The notes: generated by a model from the letters alone, not told the origin. DNA of 7,854 nucleotides from Candidatus Zixiibacteriota bacterium (GCA_029933635.1 JAOZNS010000081.1:1-7854); one strand, 5' to 3'. Counted from the first letter of the stretch, positions 1-6,840 are shown. Program-made: numbers and translations.

Positions 1-1
1 A

Positions 2-127
2 AAAGACGATATTCTTCAGGCAAAAACAGTGGGCTACATAAGAATGCTAACCCGCTCACATCGTTTTGTTGTATCTGTTCAGGCAAAGAAATTTACGCCG
101 TCTAATTTAAATCAGGGGGAAGCATAA
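2..127 (+). CDS. C-terminal end of an unidentified protein (partial, runs off left edge)
   Basis: An open frame enters from the left edge and ends at the TAA at 125-127, one base before the ATG of the NurA-like gene. The 41 visible residues include the stretch VGYIRMLTRSHRFVVSVQAK and read like a real protein end, with alternating hydrophobic and basic residues suggesting a beta strand-helix edge. The tight junction with the next gene implies one operon and coupled translation. The family cannot be recognised from this tail. Since NurA genes usually sit with DNA helicases, translocases or other DNA-processing genes, such a role is possible but is only inference. A second frame (1-105) is also open but ends further upstream and has a less protein-like composition. 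Confidence 0.55.
   Translation, partial: KDDILQAKTVGYIRMLTRSHRFVVSVQAKKFTPSNLNQGEA
114..120 (+). promoter_or_regulatory. Ribosome binding site of the NurA-like gene
   Basis: The purine run AGGGGGA lies 8 bases before the ATG at 129 and inside the last codons of the preceding gene. It supports the chosen start and suggests that translation of the two genes is coupled. Confidence 0.6.
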
Positions 128-128
128 A

Positions 129-1433
129 ATGCCTTATAGAGGTGGAGAACGTCTACCTAGCGAGAGAGCAAGTCGTCTGGGTCATCTTGAAGTTCTTAAA
201 AGTGAACTTGTAAATAAATTGGTTAAAAATTTTGAGGAGAGTTCGGTAAATAAGATTACAACAAAATTAACTTGGGAGCCGATACCAAAAGATGGAAAAC
301 CACTCCCATTAGTTTTCGGTATCGATGGTTCAATGCAACCAATTGAGTCTGAAACACCACCTTATAAAAGGCTTGTTTTTGTGAAAACAGCACTGTTAAG
401 AATTGATCAATTTGCACTCTCTAAAATAGATAAGGACTCTCCACATCCATTCGCATTGCGCGATATACTTGCTGATTCGGCGTTATACCATGCAACAGTT
501 TTCCCACTAAGACATGTTTCTATTCCCGGTCAGAGTACTTACCATGCGATAAGAGGGATTATTTTTGAATCACTGAAGGACAAATCTTTGGATGGCGAAC
601 CGATTGAAACGCTTAAATGGATTGCATATGAAAAATGGGACGGAAAGCAAAAGCAATTACCACTTTTTGAATGTCCTCATTGTGAAAAAACCGTGGCTAC
701 GCTTCCATACGATGCTGAGACGGGTAAATGTCCTGAATGCAATGGAGATTTATTTTTAACGGATATGCTTGGTTTCCATCAAGAAATGGCACCTGATTCA
801 GCACCAGATACTATAGCAACAACATACATGAGCATTCACGAAGTTTTATTGTTATTTACTGGCGTCCGATACTATTGGGAGAAAAATAAAGATGTTCTTT
901 CTAAATGCCTTTTTGTAAAGGACGGCCCCCTCGCTATTCGTGCTCAGTATTCAAAACTTGTAGCTCCTATCCGCCGATTTCTGTCGTTTGCAAAGGACCA
1001 AGGTTATCCAATACATATAGTTGGACAAGAAAAATCAGGAAAGTTTTACGATCACTTAGAACTCATAGGGAGAAATGTGCCCGAGGGACATATCTTTATA
1101 CCGGGCGATCAATATATAAAGGAGGAAATCCAGCATAGACCTAACACAGGAGCACCCTATGGTAAAGACACAAATTATGGGGTAAAGGTTTTTGTTAAGA
1201 TCAACAATTATCATCAAATGGTATTAAATATTCCCATAGGTGAATTTGTAGAAAATCCAACATTATCTAATTTAATCGGCGCCAAGAATATTTTTGCTAC
1301 ACTACCAACCATTTTGAGCAACCGGTTTGAAGGAGCTCTTTTGCCTGTTGAACTTGCTAATGGTATTGCTTCTCTTTCTACCTATCCCTCGGCACAAATT
1401 CTTAAAATTTTCATGGAGGCAAAAGATGTTTAG
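129..1433 (+). CDS. NurA-like nuclease with an inserted zinc ribbon
   Basis: This 434-residue protein resembles the NurA family, RNase H-fold DNA nucleases that work with the HerA-type hexameric translocase in DNA end resection and, in bacteria, in some antiphage systems. Visible support: a beta strand ending in GIDGS (Asp66), a second strand with FVKDGPL (Asp265), which match the two acidic family motifs, and a C-terminal segment LLPVELANG (about 405-412) resembling the conserved NurA end. Between the motifs is a zinc ribbon with CPHC (182-185) and CPEC (201-204), an insertion not found in the short archaeal NurA proteins. No signal peptide or membrane segment is seen, so it should be cytoplasmic. 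It follows an unidentified gene by 1 bp; no intact herA is visible downstream. The DNA looks more A+T-rich than the genes to the right, which may indicate transfer. The family call rests on motifs read by eye; another RNase H-like nuclease is the main alternative. Confidence 0.62.
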   Translation: MPYRGGERLPSERASRLGHLEVLKSELVNKLVKNFEESSVNKITTKLTWEPIPKDGKPLPLVFGIDGSMQPIESETPPYKRLVFVKTALLRIDQFALSKIDKDSPHPFALRDILADSALYHATVFPLRHVSIPGQSTYHAIRGIIFESLKDKSLDGEPIETLKWIAYEKWDGKQKQLPLFECPHCEKTVATLPYDAETGKCPECNGDLFLTDMLGFHQEMAPDSAPDTIATTYMSIHEVLLLFTGVRYYWEKNKDVLSKCLFVKDGPLAIRAQYSKLVAPIRRFLSFAKDQGYPIHIVGQEKSGKFYDHLELIGRNVPEGHIFIPGDQYIKEEIQHRPNTGAPYGKDTNYGVKVFVKINNYHQMVLNIPIGEFVENPTLSNLIGAKNIFATLPTILSNRFEGALLPVELANGIASLSTYPSAQILKIFMEAKDV

Positions 1434-1497
1434 ATATGACAGGAATACAAGTCCTGTAATTTTTTACACTAAGAAGGGTAGAAGGCACAGCTTATAA
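1426..1497 (+). pseudogene. 23-codon ORF overlapping the end of the NurA-like gene; possible remnant of a partner gene
   Basis: An ATG at 1426 overlaps the last 8 bases of the NurA-like gene and is preceded by GGAGG at 1415-1419 with 6-base spacing, the usual arrangement for the next gene of an operon. The frame gives only 23 residues, beginning MFRYDRNTSPVIF, before TAA at 1495. None of the following frames continues as convincing protein. It may be the 5' stub of a deleted or recombined gene, with herA the natural guess, or a chance ORF. A candidate terminator hairpin lies inside it, which favours the chance explanation. The peptide itself matches no family I recognise. Confidence 0.3.
1439..1465 (+). 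terminator. Candidate intrinsic terminator after the NurA-like gene
   Basis: ACAGGA (1439-1444) pairs with TCCTGT (1452-1457) around a 7-base loop, followed by AA and six T (1460-1465). It starts 5 bases after the stop codon of the NurA-like gene. The stem is only 6 bp with three G-C pairs, so it would be a weak terminator. Confidence 0.45.
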
Positions 1498-1668
1498 CAC
1501 AGCATAAAAGGTTCGTGCCTGACAGCACTTACCAAATCTTTCACGGACACTCGGGACTTGTTTTATGCCCCAAAACGTTACTTAGAGATTGGGTGGGTCG
1601 ATAATTATTGATTAAGCCAAAATTTCTGGGAATAATTTCCAAGTTAATCTGTATACCATCAGGCGGTA
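1498..1668. other. Intergenic gap with no recognised gene
   Basis: No frame on either strand here looks like protein. The only local structure is a short imperfect dyad, GTGC-CTGACA-GCAC, at about 1515-1528. The gap lies between the A+T-rich NurA block and the sigma factor operon, so it must hold the promoter for that operon and may mark a recombination edge. Confidence 0.5.
1578..1605 (+). promoter_or_regulatory. Weak candidate promoter for the sigma factor operon
   Basis: TTACTT (1578-1583) and GATAAT (1600-1605) are separated by 16 bases and lie about 70 bases before the sigma factor start. The -10 match to TATAAT is good but the -35 is poor. No clear ECF-type GGAAC...CGTC pair was found, so self-activation by the encoded sigma factor is not supported by sequence alone. 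Confidence 0.2.
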
Positions 1669-1674
1669 GTGTTG

Positions 1675-2271
1675 ATGAACACAAGTGAGGAGCCAGCATC
1701 CGTCAACCAGGAAAGCGACGATGAGCTGATCATAAAGGCTCAGAAAGGTAACCTGCACTCCTTTGATCTTTTGGTGAGGCGTTATCAGAAAAAGATTTAT
1801 TTTTTGGCTTATCGCATGGTGAAGGATCATGACACAGCCGACGATATCGCACAGCAAACCTTCGTCAATGCCTATTTCGCCATCAAATCCTTTAAGATAG
1901 GCTATAGTTTTTATACCTGGTTATATCGAATATGTATGAATTTGAGCATAAATTTGCTGAAACATCAAAGGTTGGTAATCCCGGAAAGCCAATTTGACCA
2001 AAAGACAAGTCCCTTAGAGAAACAGACAACCAGAGCTGACCCTTTGAGTCTTCTGGCTTCAAAGGAAATGGAAGAGAGGGTGGAAAAAGCTATAGATTCA
2101 CTTCCGCCAAAATACAAGGCGGCCTTTGTATTAAGGATATACGAGGATCTAAGCTATGAGGAGATCGCCAAAACCCTGAAGATCTCTTTGGGCACGGTGA
2201 TGTCCCGTCTCTTTAGAGCCAGAGAAAAAATACAGGAGGATCTGAAAGAATACAAGGAGCAGGTAAGTTGA
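1675..2271 (+). CDS. ECF-type (sigma-70 family) RNA polymerase sigma factor
   Basis: This 198-residue protein has the two-domain build of extracytoplasmic-function sigma factors, which direct RNA polymerase to a specific regulon after release from an anti-sigma factor. Region 2 spans about 23-98, with the core-binding helix around DIAQQTFVNAY (57-67) and the -10 reading segment FYTWLYRICMNLSINLLK. A variable linker (about 99-133) precedes region 4 (about 134-190), where LSYEEIAKTLKISLGTVMSRLFRAR is the helix-turn-helix that reads the -35. There is no region 1 or 3, as expected for the class. The ATG at 1675 is preferred: AGGCGG at 1661-1666 sits 8 bases upstream; an in-frame GTG (1669) and TTG (1672) are alternatives adding two residues. 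The 3' end overlaps the anti-sigma gene by 4 bp, so the two are co-translated. The regulon is unknown. Confidence 0.93.
   Translation: MNTSEEPASVNQESDDELIIKAQKGNLHSFDLLVRRYQKKIYFLAYRMVKDHDTADDIAQQTFVNAYFAIKSFKIGYSFYTWLYRICMNLSINLLKHQRLVIPESQFDQKTSPLEKQTTRADPLSLLASKEMEERVEKAIDSLPPKYKAAFVLRIYEDLSYEEIAKTLKISLGTVMSRLFRAREKIQEDLKEYKEQVS
2254..2259 (+). promoter_or_regulatory. Ribosome binding site that fixes the TTG start of the anti-sigma gene
   Basis: AAGGAG lies 8 bases before TTG 2268 within the end of the sigma factor gene. The nearby ATG at 2273 is in another frame and stops after four codons, so the TTG is the best start that includes the first zinc-binding cysteine. Confidence 0.65.
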
Positions 2272-3416
2272 GATGCGAAAAATTTGATGAGTGGATCAAT
2301 CTTTTTCTGGATGGAAGGTTAGACCCAGACAAAGAGGAAAAATTAAGGGAACATCTTTCCCGATGCAAAAGGTGTCAAAAGAAGCTTTCCTTCCTCCGAT
2401 CGGTAGAGACAACTGCCAGGAAAGTCCAAATAAAGGAGCCATCTCCCCAATACTGGGAGAGCTTTTCTGCACGGGTCAGGGAAAAAATCATTGCTCGGGA
2501 AGAAAGAACCCAGTTGGTTGGCTTGAAAAAAACATTAGAGAATATCTTCTCTTTCTCTCCTCTGAAGATAAAGGTAGCCGCAGGCGTTATATCGGTGGTG
2601 CTGGTCTTTGCCATCGGAAAGCTATATCTGGACTATCGGGGAAAGGAAATACTACCTTCCAGAACAACTACCCAAGAAGTGAGAGAACCCGGTCTGAAAA
2701 TCCAGAAAATAGAAAAGAAAAAAGAGGAGCCTAAAGAAAAGGAATGGGTCCCGGTTGAACCGAAACTAAAGGAACCCAAAACCGCAGGATCTGTGGGATT
2801 GGAGGAGCAGACTCCGGAGAAAGGGAAAGCAAATATAAAGGATAGAGGGGCAATCGAGAAGATGATGAAGGAGGAAAAAGAAAAAATTTCCTCTCCCGAA
2901 AAGCTTTCAGAGTCTGCAACCCTAACTCATAAACCAGAAGTCGGAGGCGCAGGAGTTAGGGAAACTGCTAAGGTGAAGGTTGTAGAGAAAAAGGTGACTC
3001 CAGAACAGGAACGGCAAAAGGCAGAAGAATCGATGATCCAAAAGAAAATCTCTGCTGTTCAACCAACTCTCCGCACCAGCCCGACCATGGACCATTATGT
3101 GGTGAACAAAGAGATAGTTCCCAAGATAGAAGAAAAAGATACCTCAATGCGGGTGAATGATTTAAGAAGAATAATCAAAGTATGGAAAGCATATATCAAA
3201 GAAAATCCTACCGACAGCTTGACTCAACAGGGATATCTGCAAGTGGCGGTTGGTTACTATCTTCTCTCTAAACTCAGCCAGGATTCCACAGTCATATCCC
3301 AGGGCTTGAAACTATTAAAGAGCTATATTAAGCAGGTCAAAGATCCTGCGATCAAATACGATTTAACCATCAGGCTTAGAAAAATTCAGGAAATTAAAAC
3401 AACGGGAAAAAAATGA
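2268..3416 (+). CDS. Membrane-anchored zinc-finger (ZAS/zf-HC2) anti-sigma factor with a long charged stalk
   Basis: The protein (382 residues) is the probable inhibitor of the ECF sigma factor encoded just upstream. Its N-terminus has the zinc anti-sigma signature: Cys3, then His29-x3-Cys33-x2-Cys36. One membrane helix follows at about 103-120, putting the finger in the cytoplasm and the rest outside the inner membrane. Residues about 125-290 are a low-complexity stalk rich in Lys, Glu and Pro, probably disordered. Residues about 293-377 form a compact helical region resembling a TPR or similar repeat (WKAYIKENPTDSLTQQ, YLQVAVGYYLLSKL). Simple anti-sigma factors of this class are usually 80-250 residues, so the outer part is large and probably senses or binds a partner. 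The start is a TTG that overlaps the sigma stop (TTGA), which helps keep the two proteins balanced. The anti-sigma role is well supported; the function of the outer part is inferred. Confidence 0.85.
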   Translation: MRCEKFDEWINLFLDGRLDPDKEEKLREHLSRCKRCQKKLSFLRSVETTARKVQIKEPSPQYWESFSARVREKIIAREERTQLVGLKKTLENIFSFSPLKIKVAAGVISVVLVFAIGKLYLDYRGKEILPSRTTTQEVREPGLKIQKIEKKKEEPKEKEWVPVEPKLKEPKTAGSVGLEEQTPEKGKANIKDRGAIEKMMKEEKEKISSPEKLSESATLTHKPEVGGAGVRETAKVKVVEKKVTPEQERQKAEESMIQKKISAVQPTLRTSPTMDHYVVNKEIVPKIEEKDTSMRVNDLRRIIKVWKAYIKENPTDSLTQQGYLQVAVGYYLLSKLSQDSTVISQGLKLLKSYIKQVKDPAIKYDLTIRLRKIQEIKTTGKK

Positions 3417-3491
3417 AAATCTTCAGGGAATATTTCTTTTCATGACCTGTATAAGAGATAGCATCAAACATTTAAACTTTTGAAATTTTTT

Positions 3492-3499
3492 AAAGGAGG
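3492..3499 (+). promoter_or_regulatory. Strong ribosome binding site of the VIT-VWA gene
   Basis: AAAGGAGG ends 6 bases before the ATG at 3506, an almost ideal Shine-Dalgarno. It favours ATG 3506 over the TTG at 3500, which directly abuts it and would be too close. Confidence 0.8.
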
Positions 3500-3505
3500 T
3501 TGGTC

Positions 3506-5677
3506 ATGAAAAGAGGCTTTGGCGCAAGTTTGATTCTGGTGCTCTTCTTCTGTGCAAATGTCTGGGCCGATGGCTTTATCATCCCTGTTCCTCCTCGTCC
3601 GGATGGTCCTTTTCCCCCCAATCTGTCCATAAAATATCATCATGTGGACATAAAAATCGACAATCAGGTTGCCCAGACCACCGTGGATCAGGTTTTTGTA
3701 AATAACTACCATCGAGACATTGAGGGGACCTATATCTTCCCCATCCCGAAGGATGCCTCCATCTCCAAATTCTCCATGTTTGTGAGAGGTGAGGAGATCA
3801 AAGGGAAAATTTTAGATAAAGATGAAGCCAGAAAAATCTATCAGGACATCGTTCGCCGGAAAAGGGACCCCGCCCTTTTGGAATATTTCAAGGATGGAAT
3901 GTTTAAAGCCTCGGTCTATCCCATTCCAGCCCACGGAGAGACCCGAATAAAACTTTATTATTCTGAGATTCTGAAGCTTAACGGTGGAATATGTGGTTAT
4001 CGCTACACCCTAAACACAGAGAAGTTCTCCAAGGACCCCTTGCAAAGCGTCAAGGTCACAGTAAAGATAAATTCGAAGACGCCCATAAAAACTATCTACT
4101 CTCCCACTCATAACATCCGAATCGAAAAGCAAGACGATCACCATGCCACGGTGACCTACGTGGAGGAAAACACTCGCCCGGACAAAGATTTTCTCCTGTA
4201 TTATACCGTCTCGGAGGATGACGTTGGCTTCAATCTTCTGCCTTACGAGGATGAGAAGCACCAGGGTTACTTTTTAGCTATGATCTCTCCCCGGGTGAAG
4301 GTCCCCGCGGATAAGACCCTAAGCAAAAACATCCTCTTTATCCTCGACACTTCAGGCAGTATGAAAGGAGAAAAGATAAAACAAGCCAAAGGAGCGCTCT
4401 CCTTTTGCTTAAACAGCTTAAATGAGGGCGATAGTTTCAATCTCATCGATTTTGACGACCAGATCAGAAGTTTCAAAACCGAGTTGGTGCCTGCAGGTCA
4501 GAAAAACATCAAGGAGGCACTTTCTTTCGTGGAGGGATGTGAGGCAGATGGAGGAACCAACATAAATGAAGCACTTCAGACCGCTCTGAAACAGATCGAA
4601 GAGAGCAAAAAACCCTCCTTTGTCATCTTCCTGACCGATGGCTTGCCAACGGTGGGAGAAACAGATATAAGAAATATCCTAGAAAATGTGAAGAGACTAA
4701 ATCGGTCCCAAACCAGGATATTTGTATTTGGGGTGGGCTACGACGTAAACACCCGTCTTTTGGATCGGTTGGCTCAGGACAATCATGGCACCTCCGACTA
4801 CGTTCGTCCATCCGAGGATATCGAGGTGAAGGTCGCAAGCTTCTACAAGAAGGTCTCCCATCCCATCCTGACAGATGTCAAGCTTTCCTTCAAAGGAGTG
4901 GAAGTTTACGACCTTTATCCTCAGGAACTTCCAGACATCTTCAAGGGCTCTCAGCTATTGGTGTTGGGCAGATTTAAAAACGAAGGCGATACCAAGGTAA
5001 CGCTTACCGGATCGGCTCAAGGAAGTGTCCGCAAATTCAACTACCAGGTGAACTTTCTGCCCGATGAGAAAAACGATTTTGTCCCCCGGCTGTGGGCAAC
5101 CAGAAGGATCGGATATCTGATCGACCAGCTCAGGCTTCATGGGAAAAACAAAGAGCTGGTGGAGGAGGTGGTGAGATTATCCAAAAAATATGGAATCATC
5201 ACCGAATACACCTCCTTCTTGGTGGATGCAGATTACAGGCTTGCAGCTCGCGACTTAGTTCCTCAGGCGGAAGGGAACCTAAGAGGAAAATTGAAGGTGG
5301 AGGTAGGTGCCGGAGCAGTTGACCAGGCTAAAACCCTTGGAATATACAAAAAGGCAATGCAAGCTCCCCAGGGATACTTGGATGCAGAGGGAAAAGAACA
5401 AAAAATAAATAAGATAGTCCAGATCGGCAACAGGACGTTTTTCAACAAAGATGGGCTCTGGGTGGATTCCCGATTTGAGGGGAAAACCGAGCCGATCAAG
5501 ATAAAAAAATTCTCAGATGCATATTTCAAGCTTTTGAACAAACTCCCCCAGATAGGAAGATTCCTCGCCTTGGGCGATGAAGTGATATTTCTCCTCGGTG
5601 AAAAGGCAATCCAGATTGGGGATGTGGGGAAAACCGACTTTACCCCCTCCGAGCTGAACTCGTTGATCAGAGGATAA
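3506..5677 (+). CDS. Secreted VIT and von Willebrand factor A (VWA) domain protein
   Basis: This 723-residue exported protein has the domain order of inter-alpha-trypsin inhibitor heavy chains: a signal peptide (1-21, probable cut after VWA), a VIT domain (about 35-165, with the typical VDQVFVNNYHRDIEGTYIFPIP and a DKDEARKIYQDIVRRKRDPALLE segment), then a VWA domain (about 274-450). The VWA metal-ion-dependent adhesion site is complete: DTSGS (Asp281, Ser283, Ser285), Thr351 in GGTNI and Asp378 in LTDG, so it should bind a divalent metal and a protein or matrix ligand. A post-VWA beta region and a C-terminal segment (about 640-723, around FFNKDGLWVDSRF) follow. No LPXTG, C-terminal membrane helix, lipobox or T9SS tail is visible, so it is probably released or periplasmic. 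It lies 89 bp after the anti-sigma gene on the same strand and ends at a strong terminator. Bacterial members have no agreed function; a role in envelope signalling or adhesion is inferred from context. Confidence 0.92.
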   Translation: MKRGFGASLILVLFFCANVWADGFIIPVPPRPDGPFPPNLSIKYHHVDIKIDNQVAQTTVDQVFVNNYHRDIEGTYIFPIPKDASISKFSMFVRGEEIKGKILDKDEARKIYQDIVRRKRDPALLEYFKDGMFKASVYPIPAHGETRIKLYYSEILKLNGGICGYRYTLNTEKFSKDPLQSVKVTVKINSKTPIKTIYSPTHNIRIEKQDDHHATVTYVEENTRPDKDFLLYYTVSEDDVGFNLLPYEDEKHQGYFLAMISPRVKVPADKTLSKNILFILDTSGSMKGEKIKQAKGALSFCLNSLNEGDSFNLIDFDDQIRSFKTELVPAGQKNIKEALSFVEGCEADGGTNINEALQTALKQIEESKKPSFVIFLTDGLPTVGETDIRNILENVKRLNRSQTRIFVFGVGYDVNTRLLDRLAQDNHGTSDYVRPSEDIEVKVASFYKKVSHPILTDVKLSFKGVEVYDLYPQELPDIFKGSQLLVLGRFKNEGDTKVTLTGSAQGSVRKFNYQVNFLPDEKNDFVPRLWATRRIGYLIDQLRLHGKNKELVEEVVRLSKKYGIITEYTSFLVDADYRLAARDLVPQAEGNLRGKLKVEVGAGAVDQAKTLGIYKKAMQAPQGYLDAEGKEQKINKIVQIGNRTFFNKDGLWVDSRFEGKTEPIKIKKFSDAYFKLLNKLPQIGRFLALGDEVIFLLGEKAIQIGDVGKTDFTPSELNSLIRG

Positions 5678-5706
5678 TCCCCTAAATCGGTGAATTGATA
5701 ATTAAA

Positions 5707-5746
5707 AAACGGACGAGCAGTTAATGACCGTCCGTTTCTTCTTTTT
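5707..5746. terminator. Bidirectional intrinsic terminator between convergent genes
   Basis: AAACGGACG (5707-5715) pairs perfectly with CGTCCGTTT (5729-5737), a 9-bp stem with a 13-base loop. On the + strand it is followed by CTTCTTTTT; on the - strand the arm continues into TTTTTTAAT. It lies 30 bp after the VIT-VWA stop and 28 bp after the stop of the minus-strand T9SS-tail gene, so one hairpin can end both transcripts. Confidence 0.88.
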
Positions 5747-5764
5747 CTCAAGCTACAGGAGGGA

Positions 5765-6043
5765 TTATTTGAGCAAAACCATCTTTTTGGTCTCTGAGAA
5801 GTCTCCAGCCCGCATTCGGTAAAAGTAAATTCCGCTGGAGACCAGTCTCCCCTTCTCATCTTTACCATCCCAATCTACCATATATACCCCGGGGTTCATC
5901 TCCTCATCTATCAGAGTTTTTACCTTCTGCCCTGCAATATTGAAGATCTCGATCTTCACATAAGCGGACTTAGCAAGGCTGAATCGGAAACTTGTGGAGG
6001 GATTGAAAGGATTGGGATAGTTTTGAGATAAAGAGAATGCAGA
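5765..6043 (-). repeat. T9SS-tail coding repeat, copy 1
   Basis: Codes for the last 92 residues of paralog 1. Aligned by eye, 79 of 92 residues match the equivalent tail of paralog 2 (6938-7216), clearly higher than in the bodies, as expected for a recently duplicated or gene-converted sorting module. Confidence 0.7.
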
Positions 6044-6775
6044 AGGTCTGTTTTCATCAGACCCGTTAATCTCTTTAACATCATTTGGCTTATGAAGATT
6101 GAAACATATTTTAAAAGAATCTGGATATTCCCCGCTCCCTGGTCTGGGAATCTTTGTTAATGTGTTTCCAGTTGAACCTTCAACAGCCCATGCTAAGCGG
6201 TTGTGTGGAGGCCAGAAGCAGGTGTCTATACATATGGTGGTGGAATCTCCTACCTTAAAGGTCATGGTGGCAAGAAGGATTTTGCTTCCTTGCCCAAACC
6301 TCTGCTGTTGAACAGGAATCATGGTAAGCCAAAAATGCGAGATACCATCAAGATTCAAAATTATATCCGACCATGCATCTCCTTCGGAAGCCCGATTTGC
6401 CATCCAGTTGCTGTCTGGAAGCATATGACGGAAGATACTGTTCTCATCCCAGCCCGGCCATGGCGGTAAAGATAAATTGTTATACTGGGTACCCAAGCTA
6501 CAATATGTGGCTGTATCTGTATGAGTATAGCATAAAGGTATAGTAAATCCCCCAATTGAATCAAGGGAATCAATCGCTATGTCGCAGGTCGCATAAATAG
6601 GAACTCGGACAAAATATGGAGGACCCGCTGACAAAAGGGTATCATCAGGCCACGGCTCCACATACATGGTGTCGCATATGCCACGATCGTTTGGATCTTC
6701 CGGACACTGGCTCCAGACAATGGTCTGAAGGATAAATAAAATCCCCACACCGAAAAGTGGAACAAGCCTTTTCAT
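5765..6775 (-). CDS. Secreted protein with C-terminal T9SS sorting tail (paralog 1)
   Basis: This 336-residue protein has a signal peptide (about 1-22, cut near VWS/Q), a cysteine-containing beta-rich body (about 24-230) and a C-terminal type IX secretion/FlgD-Ig-like tail (about 245-336) with QNYPNPFNPS, a KIEIFNIAGQKVKTL strand, GVYMVDWDGKDEKG and the end KKMVLLK. Such tails direct outer-membrane translocation and surface anchoring in FCB bacteria. The body carries paired cysteines (82, 92, 182, 186, 224) conserved in the neighbouring paralog. The stretch KILLATMTFKVGDST loosely resembles a cohesin-type beta sandwich, but no enzyme motif is seen and the function is unknown. The ATG at 6775 is preferred over the upstream in-frame start at 6805: it has GAAGGAG (6783-6789) 7 bases before it and gives a normal signal peptide. 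It converges with the VIT-VWA gene on a shared terminator. Confidence 0.85.
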   Translation of the reverse strand: MKRLVPLFGVGILFILQTIVWSQCPEDPNDRGICDTMYVEPWPDDTLLSAGPPYFVRVPIYATCDIAIDSLDSIGGFTIPLCYTHTDTATYCSLGTQYNNLSLPPWPGWDENSIFRHMLPDSNWMANRASEGDAWSDIILNLDGISHFWLTMIPVQQQRFGQGSKILLATMTFKVGDSTTICIDTCFWPPHNRLAWAVEGSTGNTLTKIPRPGSGEYPDSFKICFNLHKPNDVKEINGSDENRPSAFSLSQNYPNPFNPSTSFRFSLAKSAYVKIEIFNIAGQKVKTLIDEEMNPGVYMVDWDGKDEKGRLVSSGIYFYRMRAGDFSETKKMVLLK

Positions 6776-6782
6776 GCTTCTG

Positions 6783-6789
6783 CTCCTTC
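6783..6789 (-). promoter_or_regulatory. Ribosome binding site deciding the start of paralog 1
   Basis: On the minus strand GAAGGAG stands 7 bases before ATG 6775. The alternative start at 6805 would place a charged MRLENRRSRS segment before the signal peptide and has no comparable site. Confidence 0.7.
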
Positions 6790-6840
6790 GATTTTCAAGT
6801 CTCACTCTTTACATACGAATCTGACGCTAAAGCAGATAGA

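Noticed and set aside
1515..1528. REP-like or attachment-site repeat in the gap before the sigma factor gene
   Set aside because: Only a 4-bp arm dyad is present and no second copy was seen in the window.
1612..1857. 81-residue minus-strand ORF across the sigma factor start
   Set aside because: It overlaps a clear sigma factor gene and its 5' region, has no family features, and reads as an antisense shadow.
2291..2734. 147-residue plus-strand ORF inside the anti-sigma gene
   Set aside because: It is out of frame with the zinc finger and membrane helix of the real protein and has no recognisable motif.
3427..3455. Promoter between the anti-sigma and VIT-VWA genes (GGAAT and TATAAG)
   Set aside because: TATAAG is a fair -10 but no convincing -35 for either a housekeeping or an ECF sigma factor is at the right distance; the 89-bp gap may hold a promoter but the sequence does not show it.
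3545..3553. Lipobox ending at Cys16 of the VIT-VWA signal peptide
   Set aside because: The residues before the cysteine are LFF, which do not fit the lipobox; a signal peptidase I site after VWA at residue 21 fits better.
5263..5868. 201-residue minus-strand ORF over the end of the VIT-VWA gene and the terminator
   Set aside because: It crosses a strong bidirectional terminator and two well-supported genes; its composition is an antisense shadow.
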